A stretch of 6,124 nucleotides of DNA from assembly GCA_046076045.1 (NCBI GenBank), contig JBJTRI010000114.1, positions 1-6,124 of the forward strand. Reading direction: 5' to 3'. The DNA is from JAIOPA01 sp046076045. Its GTDB lineage: Bacteria > Eisenbacteria > RBG-16-71-46. How positions within the stretch are numbered: the first letter of the stretch is position 1; every line of letters begins with the position of its first letter. Below the pieces are notes generated by a model. The model was not told the origin of the DNA. It did no database searches and saw only the letters and a program-made list of their open reading frames with translations. Shown here in pieces: positions 1 to 4,561 of this stretch. Made by a program: the position numbers and the translations under genes.

Positions 1-354
1 GTCGTGCAGCACCTCGACCGCGCACGCGCGATACGGGAACTCGCGCACGATGCGGTCGAACCGCACCCGCCACGTGCCGCGCACGACCAGCCGGTAGTGG
101 TCGTTCGGCAGCCACTCCACCTCGTCGATCCGCGCCACGCATCCGAGCGGGTGGAACGGCGGGCTCCCCTGGTAGTCGTCCTGCCAACCGGGCGCGAGCG
201 TGGCGATCGCGATCATGCGCTCGGACGAGAGCGCGTCGCGCACCATGGTGCGGTAGCGCAGCTCGAAGATGTGCAGCGGCAGCACGGCTCCGGGGAACAG
301 CACCGTGCCGGGTAGCGGGAACACCGGGACCGGTCGCTTCGGTGCGGGATCCAT
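1..354 (-). CDS. LON substrate-binding domain protein, C-terminus cut by window edge
   Basis: The first 118 codons of a gene that continues past base 1. The N-terminus has the classic LON-domain opening at residues 9-33: PVFPLPGTVLFPGAVLPLHI followed by FELRY. After it come an MIAIATL strand (47-53), a GCVARIDEVEWLPNDHYRLV block (71-90) and a VRGTWRVRF strand. The 'LHIFELRYR' style is that of small stand-alone LON-domain proteins (about 200 residues, no ATPase or protease) rather than full Lon protease, whose opening reads more like PLRDVVVFP. The family's role is poorly defined; the domain binds unfolded protein or peptide in Lon. The start ATG (354-352) has GAAGGG four bases upstream. No signal peptide is seen, so it is probably cytoplasmic. 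It lies 58 bases after the thiol peroxidase stop, in the same direction, and may be co-transcribed with it. I am sure of the domain, less so of the stand-alone architecture because the rest is missing. Confidence 0.85.
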   Translation of the reverse strand, partial: MDPAPKRPVPVFPLPGTVLFPGAVLPLHIFELRYRTMVRDALSSERMIAIATLAPGWQDDYQGSPPFHPLGCVARIDEVEWLPNDHYRLVVRGTWRVRFDRIVREFPYRACAVEVLHD

Positions 355-373
355 GGCGCCCTTCGCGGTGCGC

Positions 374-400
374 CGGGCGGGAGCGTGTCGCCCCCGCCCG
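374..400. repeat. GC hairpin between thiol peroxidase and LON gene
   Basis: A perfect 8-bp inverted repeat (CGGGCGGG at 374-381, CCCGCCCG at 393-400) with an 11-base loop sits in the 58-base gap between the two genes. No T-tract follows on either strand, so it is not a standard intrinsic terminator. It could stabilise the upstream message or reduce read-through; the role is inferred. Confidence 0.45.
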
Positions 401-412
401 ATCGCCGACCGC

Positions 413-892
413 TCAGTCCTCGTCGCGGAGGAACGACAGCACTTCCTCCACGTGGCCGTCCACCTTGACCTTCGGGTACATGGTCGCGATGCGTCCGGTC
501 TTGTCGATCACGAACGTCGTGCGCTCCACACCCATGGACTTCTTGCCGTACAGGTTCTTCTGCTTCCACACGCCATAGGCCTTCGACACCTTGGCCTCGG
601 GGTCCGAGAGCAGGTCGAACGGCAGCTGGTGCTTGAACTGGAACTTGGTGTGCGAGTCGATGGTGTCCGGCGAGACGCCGTAGATCACCGCACCCACCTG
701 CTTGAAGTCGTAGGCCATGTCGCGGAACGCGCAGGCCTCCTTGGTGCAGCCGGGCGTGTCGTCGGCCGGGTAGAAGTACAGCACCAGCGTGCTCTTGCCC
801 TTGAACTGCTTGAGCGAGACGACCTCGCCCGACGTGGACTGCAGCGAGAAATCCGGGGCGGGCTTGCCGACGACCGGAAGCAGATCGGCCAT
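413..892 (-). CDS. bcp: Thioredoxin-dependent thiol peroxidase, Bcp/PrxQ type
   Basis: A 159-residue peroxiredoxin that reduces H2O2 and organic hydroperoxides to water and alcohols, normally recycled by thioredoxin in the cytoplasm. The peroxidatic cysteine is C49 in YPADDTPGCTKEACAFRD; the resolving cysteine C54 lies five residues on, the arrangement of E. coli Bcp (atypical 2-Cys, disulphide within one chain). There are no other cysteines. T46, P47 and R124 (in ERTTFVID) complete the conserved active site. APDFSLQ (12-18) opens the thioredoxin fold, and the length matches the family's usual 150-160. The start MADLLPVVGKPAPDF at 892 has GGAGGA three bases upstream; the frame stays open upstream across the dismutase gene but that extension is not coding. 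It lies 101 bases downstream of the dismutase, behind that gene's terminator hairpin, so it either depends on read-through or has its own promoter, which I could not identify. Confidence 0.97.
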   Translation of the reverse strand: MADLLPVVGKPAPDFSLQSTSGEVVSLKQFKGKSTLVLYFYPADDTPGCTKEACAFRDMAYDFKQVGAVIYGVSPDTIDSHTKFQFKHQLPFDLLSDPEAKVSKAYGVWKQKNLYGKKSMGVERTTFVIDKTGRIATMYPKVKVDGHVEEVLSFLRDED

Positions 893-895
893 GGG

Positions 896-901
896 TCCTC
901 C
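896..901 (-). promoter_or_regulatory. Shine-Dalgarno site of bcp
   Basis: GGAGGA lies three bases before the ATG at 892. It fixes the start at MADLL and argues against the much longer open frame that continues upstream. The spacing is rather short. Confidence 0.7.
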
Positions 902-910
902 GAGGGGGTT

Positions 911-950
911 CGGACAAAATCGAGCGGGCCCCGTGGGAAAGGGGGCCCGC
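911..950 (-). terminator. Intrinsic terminator after superoxide dismutase
   Basis: A perfect 9-bp GC stem (GCGGGCCCC at 924-932, GGGGCCCGC at 942-950) with a 9-base loop starts about 44 bases after the dismutase stop on the minus strand. Read in that direction it is followed by TCGATTTTGT (923-914), a short T-rich tract. The T-run is only four long, so termination may be partial and leave read-through into bcp. Confidence 0.65.
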
Positions 951-993
951 AACCGGAATGGGGCCGCGCGACGCGCGGCGAGGAACGGTGCGA

Positions 994-1608
994 CTACTTC
1001 CCGGCGGTCTGCATGGCGAGCGCGCGATCGAGGTTCGCGGCCACCACGTCCCAGTCCAGGTTGTTGAAGAAGGCGTCGATGTACTTGGCGCGCGCACGAC
1101 CGAAGTCGAACCAGTACGCGTGCTCGTACACGTCGAGCGCGAGGATCGGCGTGGCGTTCCAGAGCGGGAACGTGTTCTGCGCGTCGCCGACCACCGTGGT
1201 CAGCATCTGCAGGTCGTGGTCGTAGGCCAACCACACCCAGCCGCGCGCCGCGAGGCCCGAGGCCTTGAAGTCGGCGAGCCACGCGTCGTACGACGGGAAG
1301 TCGCGCTCGATCTGCTCGCGCAGCTTGCCCGTGGGCGCACCGCCCTTGCCGCCGAGGTGCGCGAAGTACGTCTCGTGGTTCTTGAGGCCGCCGATCGCGA
1401 ACGAGTAGTCCACGCGCAGCGAACGCAGGTCGCTGAAGATCTGGTTGGCGGTCGAGCGATCCACCGCGTCGAGCTTCTTCTGGATCTCGTTCACCTTGGC
1501 GACGTAGCCCTTGTAGAGCTCGTAGTGCTCCTCCTGGGTGCGCGCCGAGATGCCGTTGAGTTCGCGGATGGACGCGAAGGTCTTGGGGGTGAGGTCCTTC
1601 CAAGCCAT
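994..1608 (-). CDS. sod: Superoxide dismutase, Fe/Mn family, divergent subgroup
   Basis: A 204-residue enzyme that converts superoxide to O2 and H2O2; no signal peptide, so probably cytoplasmic. The four expected metal ligands are present: H28 (EEHYELYKGYV), H78 (LKNHETYF), D159 and H163 (ALDVYEHAYWFD). The C-terminal domain has the usual GWVWL (123-127) and ends DWDVVAANLDRAL. It differs from textbook members: HYGKHHxxYV is replaced by HYELYKGYV, one residue shorter and lacking the second-sphere His (E. coli SodB H30). The Gln position of Fe enzymes (FNNAAQVWNH) is Gly, and the usual Trp in DVWEHAYY is Tyr161. A Gln at 144 (GDAQNTFP) lies where Mn enzymes carry theirs, so metal choice cannot be assigned with certainty. 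The start at MAWKDLTPKTF is set by GGAGG eight bases upstream; an in-frame ATG at 1683 adds 25 residues that do not resemble the family. The leader is structured, and a terminator follows. Confidence 0.93.
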   Translation of the reverse strand: MAWKDLTPKTFASIRELNGISARTQEEHYELYKGYVAKVNEIQKKLDAVDRSTANQIFSDLRSLRVDYSFAIGGLKNHETYFAHLGGKGGAPTGKLREQIERDFPSYDAWLADFKASGLAARGWVWLAYDHDLQMLTTVVGDAQNTFPLWNATPILALDVYEHAYWFDFGRARAKYIDAFFNNLDWDVVAANLDRALAMQTAGK

Positions 1609-1616
1609 GGGACAAG

Positions 1617-1658
1617 CCTCCGTGGGAGGGAAAAAAACACGGGGCGCGACGGGCCCCG
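1617..1658 (-). promoter_or_regulatory. Structured sod leader: terminator-like hairpin, T7 tract, SD hairpin
   Basis: On the minus strand, the bases just before the dismutase read: CGGGGC, loop CCGTCGC, GCCCCG (1658-1640), then TG and seven Ts (1637-1631), then CCTCC-CAC-GGAGG (1629-1617), in which the GGAGG is the dismutase Shine-Dalgarno site. The first part is a standard intrinsic-terminator shape and the second masks the ribosome site with a 5-bp stem. CCGTG (1642-1638) can instead pair with CACGG (1624-1620), which would break both. The plain reading is a terminator for the upstream CTCGCG gene, 86 bases past its stop. But the only promoter candidate I see for the dismutase is upstream of it, so it may be an attenuator. 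Function is inferred. Confidence 0.5.
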
Positions 1659-1684
1659 GTGGGTGGTCCTTGGATGCGGGCAAG

Positions 1685-1712
1685 GTTAGACCGGGCGGTT
1701 CCGCGGTCGCAA
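1685..1712 (-). promoter_or_regulatory. Candidate sigma70-like promoter for sod
   Basis: TTGCGA (1712-1707), a 16-base spacer, and TCTAAC (1690-1685) each match 4 of 6 consensus positions. Transcription would begin near 1678, giving a leader of about 70 bases that contains the hairpins described at 1617-1658. The match is moderate and unproven. Confidence 0.3.
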
Positions 1713-1743
1713 GCGTCGCCGGGCCCCGATTGTCCGGTCCGCG

Positions 1744-2196
1744 TCAGGAAGCGCGCGGGCGTTCCCGGAAACCCTCCGCCGAGCGGATCCGACCGGCCCG
1801 GACCGAGTCGTAGAGCGCCCGGGCCCGGGGCCCGCTCACGTCACACGAGGTGTCCCAGCGCCGGCAGGCCGCCAGCGTGTAGCCGCACCCGCAGGTGCAC
1901 GACCGCCCGTTGGCGATGCGCAGGAACACCTCGCGGCGGTCCTCGGACAGCGCGGCCAGTTCCAGGTCGGGGATGTCGTCCACCCAGCGCGTCTTCTGCA
2001 GGCTGTCGGCCCCGGCCAGCGCGAGCGCGCGGTCCACCACGTCGTCCCCGAACCCCGTCGTGTCGGCGGGTGGCAGCTCCAGCGCGCGCTGGGGCGCCGG
2101 CGTGGCCGGCACGAACGAGCGCCAGATCCCCCACGCGGCCAGCAGGGAGACGAGCAGCACCAGAGCGGGCGTGACGACACGGAGCGGCGTGCGCAT
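1744..2196 (-). CDS. Membrane-anchored CTCGCG-motif protein, function unknown
   Basis: A 150-residue protein I cannot name. Residues 5-25 form one hydrophobic segment (LRVVTPALVLLVSLLAAWGI) after a short positive N-terminus: a membrane anchor or uncleaved signal, putting the rest outside the cytoplasmic membrane. A Pro/Ala-rich linker (29-45) follows. The C-terminal part holds a cysteine cluster: RSCTCGCGYTLAACRRWDTSC, with cysteines at 100, 102, 104, 111 and 118, just after LSEDRREVFLRIANG (83-97). I recall similar CxCGC...C...DxxC modules next to thioredoxin-fold domains in GC-rich bacteria; that is recollection. The cysteines could bind a metal or form disulphides. There is no CXXCH haem motif, so it is not an ordinary cytochrome c. 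It lies 135 bases upstream of the dismutase in the same direction. No clear ribosome site precedes the ATG at 2196; the start rests on the signal-like N-terminus. Confidence 0.75.
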   Translation of the reverse strand: MRTPLRVVTPALVLLVSLLAAWGIWRSFVPATPAPQRALELPPADTTGFGDDVVDRALALAGADSLQKTRWVDDIPDLELAALSEDRREVFLRIANGRSCTCGCGYTLAACRRWDTSCDVSGPRARALYDSVRAGRIRSAEGFRERPRAS

Positions 2197-2314
2197 GCCA
2201 TGAGGCTACCGGAGCCCGCGACCGCGCGCATCCCGAGTCGTGTGTGCACCGACTGGTGCGCGGACGCGAGCGTCGGTCTGTTGACGTCGCTATGGGACCG
2301 CGCGGCCTTGGGAG

Positions 2315-2395
2315 CGAGTGAGGTGTCGCGCACGGGGCCATGCGACCTCTGGGCCGAGTGACGCGTCGCGCACGGGGGCCGTGCGACCTCGGGAC
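2315..2395. repeat. Two tandem imperfect ~40-bp repeats
   Basis: Unit 1 is 2315-2354 and unit 2 is 2355-2395. They agree at 35 of 41 aligned positions (five substitutions and one inserted G). Both begin CGAGTGA and share the cores GTCGCGCACGGGG and TGCGACCTC. A worn third copy may precede them at 2286-2314 (GTCGCTATGGGACC then GGCCTTGGG). They lie outside any gene. Confidence 0.75.
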
Positions 2396-2436
2396 CGGGC
2401 GCCTGCCGACCTGCGCGGCAGGACGGGTCGCATGGC
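2337..2436. repeat. 11-bp inverted repeat around GGTCGC motif
   Basis: GCCATGCGACC (2337-2347, inside tandem unit 1) is repeated exactly inverted as GGTCGCATGGC (2426-2436). Between the arms is a separate 7-bp hairpin CCTGCCG/CGGCAGG (2402-2408, 2416-2422). Confidence 0.6.
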
Positions 2437-2442
2437 GCGAGG

Positions 2443-2460
2443 GGTCGCGTCGCAGCGACC
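2443..2460. repeat. GGTCGC/GCGACC hairpin
   Basis: GGTCGC (2443-2448) and GCGACC (2455-2460) form a 6-bp stem with a 6-base loop. The same GCGACC/GGTCGC core occurs in both tandem units and in the 11-bp inverted repeat, so it appears five times between 2343 and 2460. Confidence 0.45.
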
Positions 2461-2553
2461 GGGTACGCTCGGCCGCCCCGTCGGGCTCGCGCGCGGGCGC
2501 GCGCACCGCGCTCGCACCCGTGCGGTCCGGCGCGTTAGCATGCGGTCCGTCCC

Positions 2554-2559
2554 GGAGGG
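2554..2559 (+). promoter_or_regulatory. Shine-Dalgarno site deciding the AhpD-like start
   Basis: GGAGGG lies five bases before the ATG at 2565. The frame is open back to an ATG at 2340, but that 75-codon extension is Arg/Gly-rich repeat sequence with no ribosome site, so the start at MSWLPSIP is preferred. Confidence 0.75.
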
Positions 2560-2564
2560 TTCCC

Positions 2565-3134
2565 ATGAGCTGGTTGCCGTCGATCCCGCGCGAACAGGCG
2601 GACGCACGACTCGCGTCCGTGTACGACACCATCACGAGCTACTCCAAGAGCGGCCGCCTCTCGAACATCTGGCAGGCGTGGGGCGGCGACGCCGCGGGGC
2701 TCGAGACGCTGCACGCGCACTACCGCACGCTCATGGGCGACCCCGCCCCGCTCACGCCCGCGCAGGCCGACCTCATCGGTCTGGTGGTGAGCGCCACCAA
2801 CGGCTGCACCTACTGCGTCACGCACAGCGGCGCGCGTCTGGCCGCGCTGGTCGGCGAACCGCTCGCGCGCTCGGTCGCCCGCGATTATCGCGAGGCCAAC
2901 CTGACCGCGCGCGATCGCGTACTGCTCGACGCCGCCGTGGCCATGACCTGCGAGCCGTGTGAGCGCACCTCGGCCGACCTCGAGCGCCTGCGCGAGTACG
3001 GGTTCGACGACGCCTCCATCATGCGCGCGCTCGGCATCGCGTCGTTCTACAACCTCGTGAACCGCATGGCGTGCGCGATGGGCGTGAAGCTCGAGGACGG
3101 CGTCACACCCTGGGAGTACGGCACGCAGCGCTGA
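2565..3134 (+). CDS. AhpD-like / carboxymuconolactone decarboxylase-fold peroxidase-related protein
   Basis: A 189-residue protein of the alkylhydroperoxidase AhpD-like superfamily, closest in layout to the 'uncharacterized peroxidase-related enzyme' group. The family's redox site is clear: ATNGCTYCVTHSGARLAAL at 77-95, with C81, C84 and H87 forming CxxCxxH on an alpha-helix. AhpD members use such a pair to reduce lipoyl or peroxide substrates. The C-terminal half repeats the fold: GFDDASIMRALGIASFYNLV then NRMACAMGVKLE (146-177). The N-terminal WLPSIPREQA and an SNIWQAW stretch are also typical. An odd feature is a second CxxC, C129-E-P-C132 (AMTCEPCERTSADL), in the linker where relatives I recall usually read like KLTRxP; C170 is also extra. 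No signal peptide, so cytoplasmic. It is transcribed away from the CTCGCG gene and seems to be a single-gene unit. The family is clear; the substrate is unknown. Confidence 0.92.
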   Translation: MSWLPSIPREQADARLASVYDTITSYSKSGRLSNIWQAWGGDAAGLETLHAHYRTLMGDPAPLTPAQADLIGLVVSATNGCTYCVTHSGARLAALVGEPLARSVARDYREANLTARDRVLLDAAVAMTCEPCERTSADLERLREYGFDDASIMRALGIASFYNLVNRMACAMGVKLEDGVTPWEYGTQR

Positions 3135-3159
3135 CCGCTCCCGAACACGAAACCCTGCG

Positions 3160-3182
3160 CGGCGCGGGCCTCCCCCGCGCCG
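3160..3182. terminator. Possible two-way terminator in the convergent gap
   Basis: A 9-bp stem CGGCGCGGG (3160-3168) and CCCGCGCCG (3174-3182) with a 5-base loop lies 25 bases after the AhpD-like stop, in the 186-base gap before the end of the oppositely transcribed glycosyltransferase. Neither side has a long T-run: plus side GTTCGG, minus side GGGTTTCGTGTT. A weaker 6-bp hairpin ACCGGG/CCCGGT follows at 3192-3209. The position is right; strength is uncertain. Confidence 0.45.
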
Positions 3183-3313
3183 TTCGGCGTCACCGGGGGC
3201 ACACCCGGTCGCGCACGGCGCACAGGATTCGGGCCGTCCACGGATCCGAACCCACCGCGCGAGGTTCCCGAGGCGCGCGACGACGTGCGCTCCAAGTCGC
3301 GTTCGGGGACGTG

Positions 3314-3330
3314 CGCGCGCTCAGCGCGCG
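3314..3330 (-). repeat. GC hairpin with the glycosyltransferase stop codon in its loop
   Basis: In the glycosyltransferase message, CGCGCGC-TGA-GCGCGCG forms a perfect 7-bp stem whose three-base loop is exactly the stop codon (3323-3321). No T-tract follows, so this is not a standard terminator. It may arise simply from the alternating CG codon usage. Confidence 0.5.
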
Positions 3331-4544
3331 GCGCGGATCGCGGACTCGTACACCGCGAGCAGGCCGTTCAGGTGCCGCTCGGGCGTGAAGTCGGTGGTCA
3401 GACGCGCGCGCGCGGCCTGCGCCCAGCGCGCGGCGTCGGCGGGCGAATCGAGCGCGCGTCGCACCGCGTCACCGCAGGCGGCGCCGTCGCCCGGCGGCAC
3501 GAGCAGGCCCGAGACCTCATGCTCCACCAGCTCGGGCACCGCCCCGATGCGCGACGCCACCAACGGGCGCGCGTCCAGCATGGCCTCGGCCACCGTGTAG
3601 CCGAACGTCTCGGGGAACGTGCTCGGCACCACCGCCACCGTGGCGCGGGTGCGCAGCGCGGCCAACGGGGGGTTCGTGACGCGCCCGAGCATGCGCAGGT
3701 TGGCGGGTGCGTGCGCGCGCAACCACGGCGCACTGGGTCCGTCGCCCACCACCCACAACGGCACCGGCGCGATCCGCCGCGCCACCTCGGGCAGCACCGC
3801 GATGCCCTTCTCGTCCGACAACCGCCCCACGAACAACGCATAGCGCTCGGGCAGCGGATCGCCCGTCCAGTCGCCCTGCGCGATCGTGTCCACGCCGTGC
3901 CCGAGCACCACGAAGCGCGCCGGGTCCGCGCCCATGTGCACGGCCATGTCGCGCGAGTAGCGCGACGGCGCGATGAACGTACGCACCGCACCGTAGGCAT
4001 CGCGGCGGTCGTGCGTGTACGCCTCGTACGCCCCGATCACGCTCTTGGCGCGCGAGCCCTGCACGCAACCGGTGAGCACGGCCTGCACGTGGTGCCCGCC
4101 GCGACAGCGGTCGCAGAACCGCCCGTGCGCGTAGAGCAGGCGGTTCGTGCACCACGGCTTCCAGTCGTGCGACGTCATGACCACCGGCACGCGTTGACGC
4201 GTCAGCTCCTCGATCACCGACGGCGTGAGATGACGACTGGGCGCGTGCACGTGCGCGACGTCGGGGCGCCACTCGGCGAGCAGACCCGCGAGTGCGCGGG
4301 CCGCGGGCCGCGACCACACCGTGTGCGGCAGCAACGACAGCTGCCGCCACGCGGGCACGTCGGCCCCGAAGTCGGCGGGCGGCGCGAAGTGACGGGCGAA
4401 CGGGCTCGGCTGGTTGCGCGGATCCTGCGTGGCGAAGTGCGCCACCTCGTGCCCGGCGGCCTCGAGCCAGCGCGTCTCGTCGAACACGGTGCGCTCCACC
4501 CCGCCCTTGAGCCAGAGGAACGCGTTCAACATGAGGACGCGCAT
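3321..4544 (-). CDS. GT4-family glycosyltransferase (GT-B fold)
   Basis: A 407-residue retaining glycosyltransferase that would move a sugar from a nucleotide-sugar to a lipid, glycan or other acceptor at the cytoplasmic face. The N-terminal Rossmann half begins MRVLMLNAFLWLKGGVERTVFDE with the GGVE/A acceptor-side loop; WRPDVAHVHAPS (92-103) and VVMTSHDWKPWC follow. The C-terminal half opens with ALFVGRLSDEKGI (236-248) and VVGDGP (265-270). The nucleotide-sugar site is FPETFGYTVAEAM, with E312 and E320 forming the EX7E pair. GxxPELVEHEVSGLLVPPGD (334-353) closes the family pattern. An insert at 132-160 has four cysteines (C132, C144, C147, C160: PWC, RFCDRC, TGC), probably a zinc site, as in a subset of GT4 enzymes. 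GGAGG four bases before the ATG supports the start. It follows the LigB-like gene by 17 bases, so they form an operon. No other polysaccharide gene lies in the window, so the acceptor is unknown. Confidence 0.95.
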   Translation of the reverse strand: MRVLMLNAFLWLKGGVERTVFDETRWLEAAGHEVAHFATQDPRNQPSPFARHFAPPADFGADVPAWRQLSLLPHTVWSRPAARALAGLLAEWRPDVAHVHAPSRHLTPSVIEELTRQRVPVVMTSHDWKPWCTNRLLYAHGRFCDRCRGGHHVQAVLTGCVQGSRAKSVIGAYEAYTHDRRDAYGAVRTFIAPSRYSRDMAVHMGADPARFVVLGHGVDTIAQGDWTGDPLPERYALFVGRLSDEKGIAVLPEVARRIAPVPLWVVGDGPSAPWLRAHAPANLRMLGRVTNPPLAALRTRATVAVVPSTFPETFGYTVAEAMLDARPLVASRIGAVPELVEHEVSGLLVPPGDGAACGDAVRRALDSPADAARWAQAARARLTTDFTPERHLNGLLAVYESAIRAAR

Positions 4545-4548
4545 GGGG

Positions 4549-4553
4549 CCTCC
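4549..4553 (-). promoter_or_regulatory. Shine-Dalgarno site of the glycosyltransferase
   Basis: GGAGG lies four bases before the ATG at 4544, inside the 17-base gap after the LigB-like stop. Independent ribosome entry on a shared message is the likely arrangement. Confidence 0.7.
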
Positions 4554-4561
4554 GCGTGCGA

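Larger units (their letters stand above)
2197..2564. other. Divergent intergenic region, no gene
   Basis: The 368 bases separate the minus-strand CTCGCG gene from the plus-strand AhpD-like gene and must hold both promoters. No frame here looks coding: open frames are low-complexity Arg/Gly/Ala. Besides the tandem and inverted repeats listed separately, it has a small hairpin GCACC-gact-GGTGC (2246-2259) in the leader of the minus gene. It also has an alternating CG tract (2488-2504) that folds on itself and could favour Z-DNA. TAGCAT (2536-2541) is a possible -10 element for the plus gene, 18 bases before its GGAGG ribosome site; no good -35 element matches it. Confidence 0.6.

Noticed and set aside
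213..1097. 294-codon minus frame over the LON and peroxidase genes
   Set aside because: It is a shifted reading of both real genes with no domain of its own.
413..1615. A 400-codon minus frame seeming to fuse extra sequence to the thiol peroxidase
   Set aside because: The first ~240 codons are an out-of-frame reading of the dismutase gene and its terminator. The peroxidase has its own ATG and GGAGGA at 892-901.
1609..1683. N-terminal extension of the superoxide dismutase (MPASKDHPPG start)
   Set aside because: It would read through the hairpin, T7 tract and Shine-Dalgarno site, and the family starts near MAWKDLTP.
1744..2196. CcmH-type or cytochrome c annotation for the cysteine-rich membrane protein
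   Set aside because: There is no CXXCH haem site and no LRCxxC motif of CcmH; the cysteine spacing is different.
2315..2460. CRISPR-like array
   Set aside because: The repeats are directly abutting with no spacers, imperfect, and only two clear copies exist; no cas gene is nearby.
2488..2504. Alternating CG tract as a separate functional element
   Set aside because: Such tracts are expected in DNA this GC-rich; I note it only as part of the intergenic region.
2340..2564. N-terminal extension of the AhpD-like protein
   Set aside because: The 75 codons translate intergenic repeats to Arg/Gly-rich sequence unlike the family; the ribosome site is at 2554-2559.
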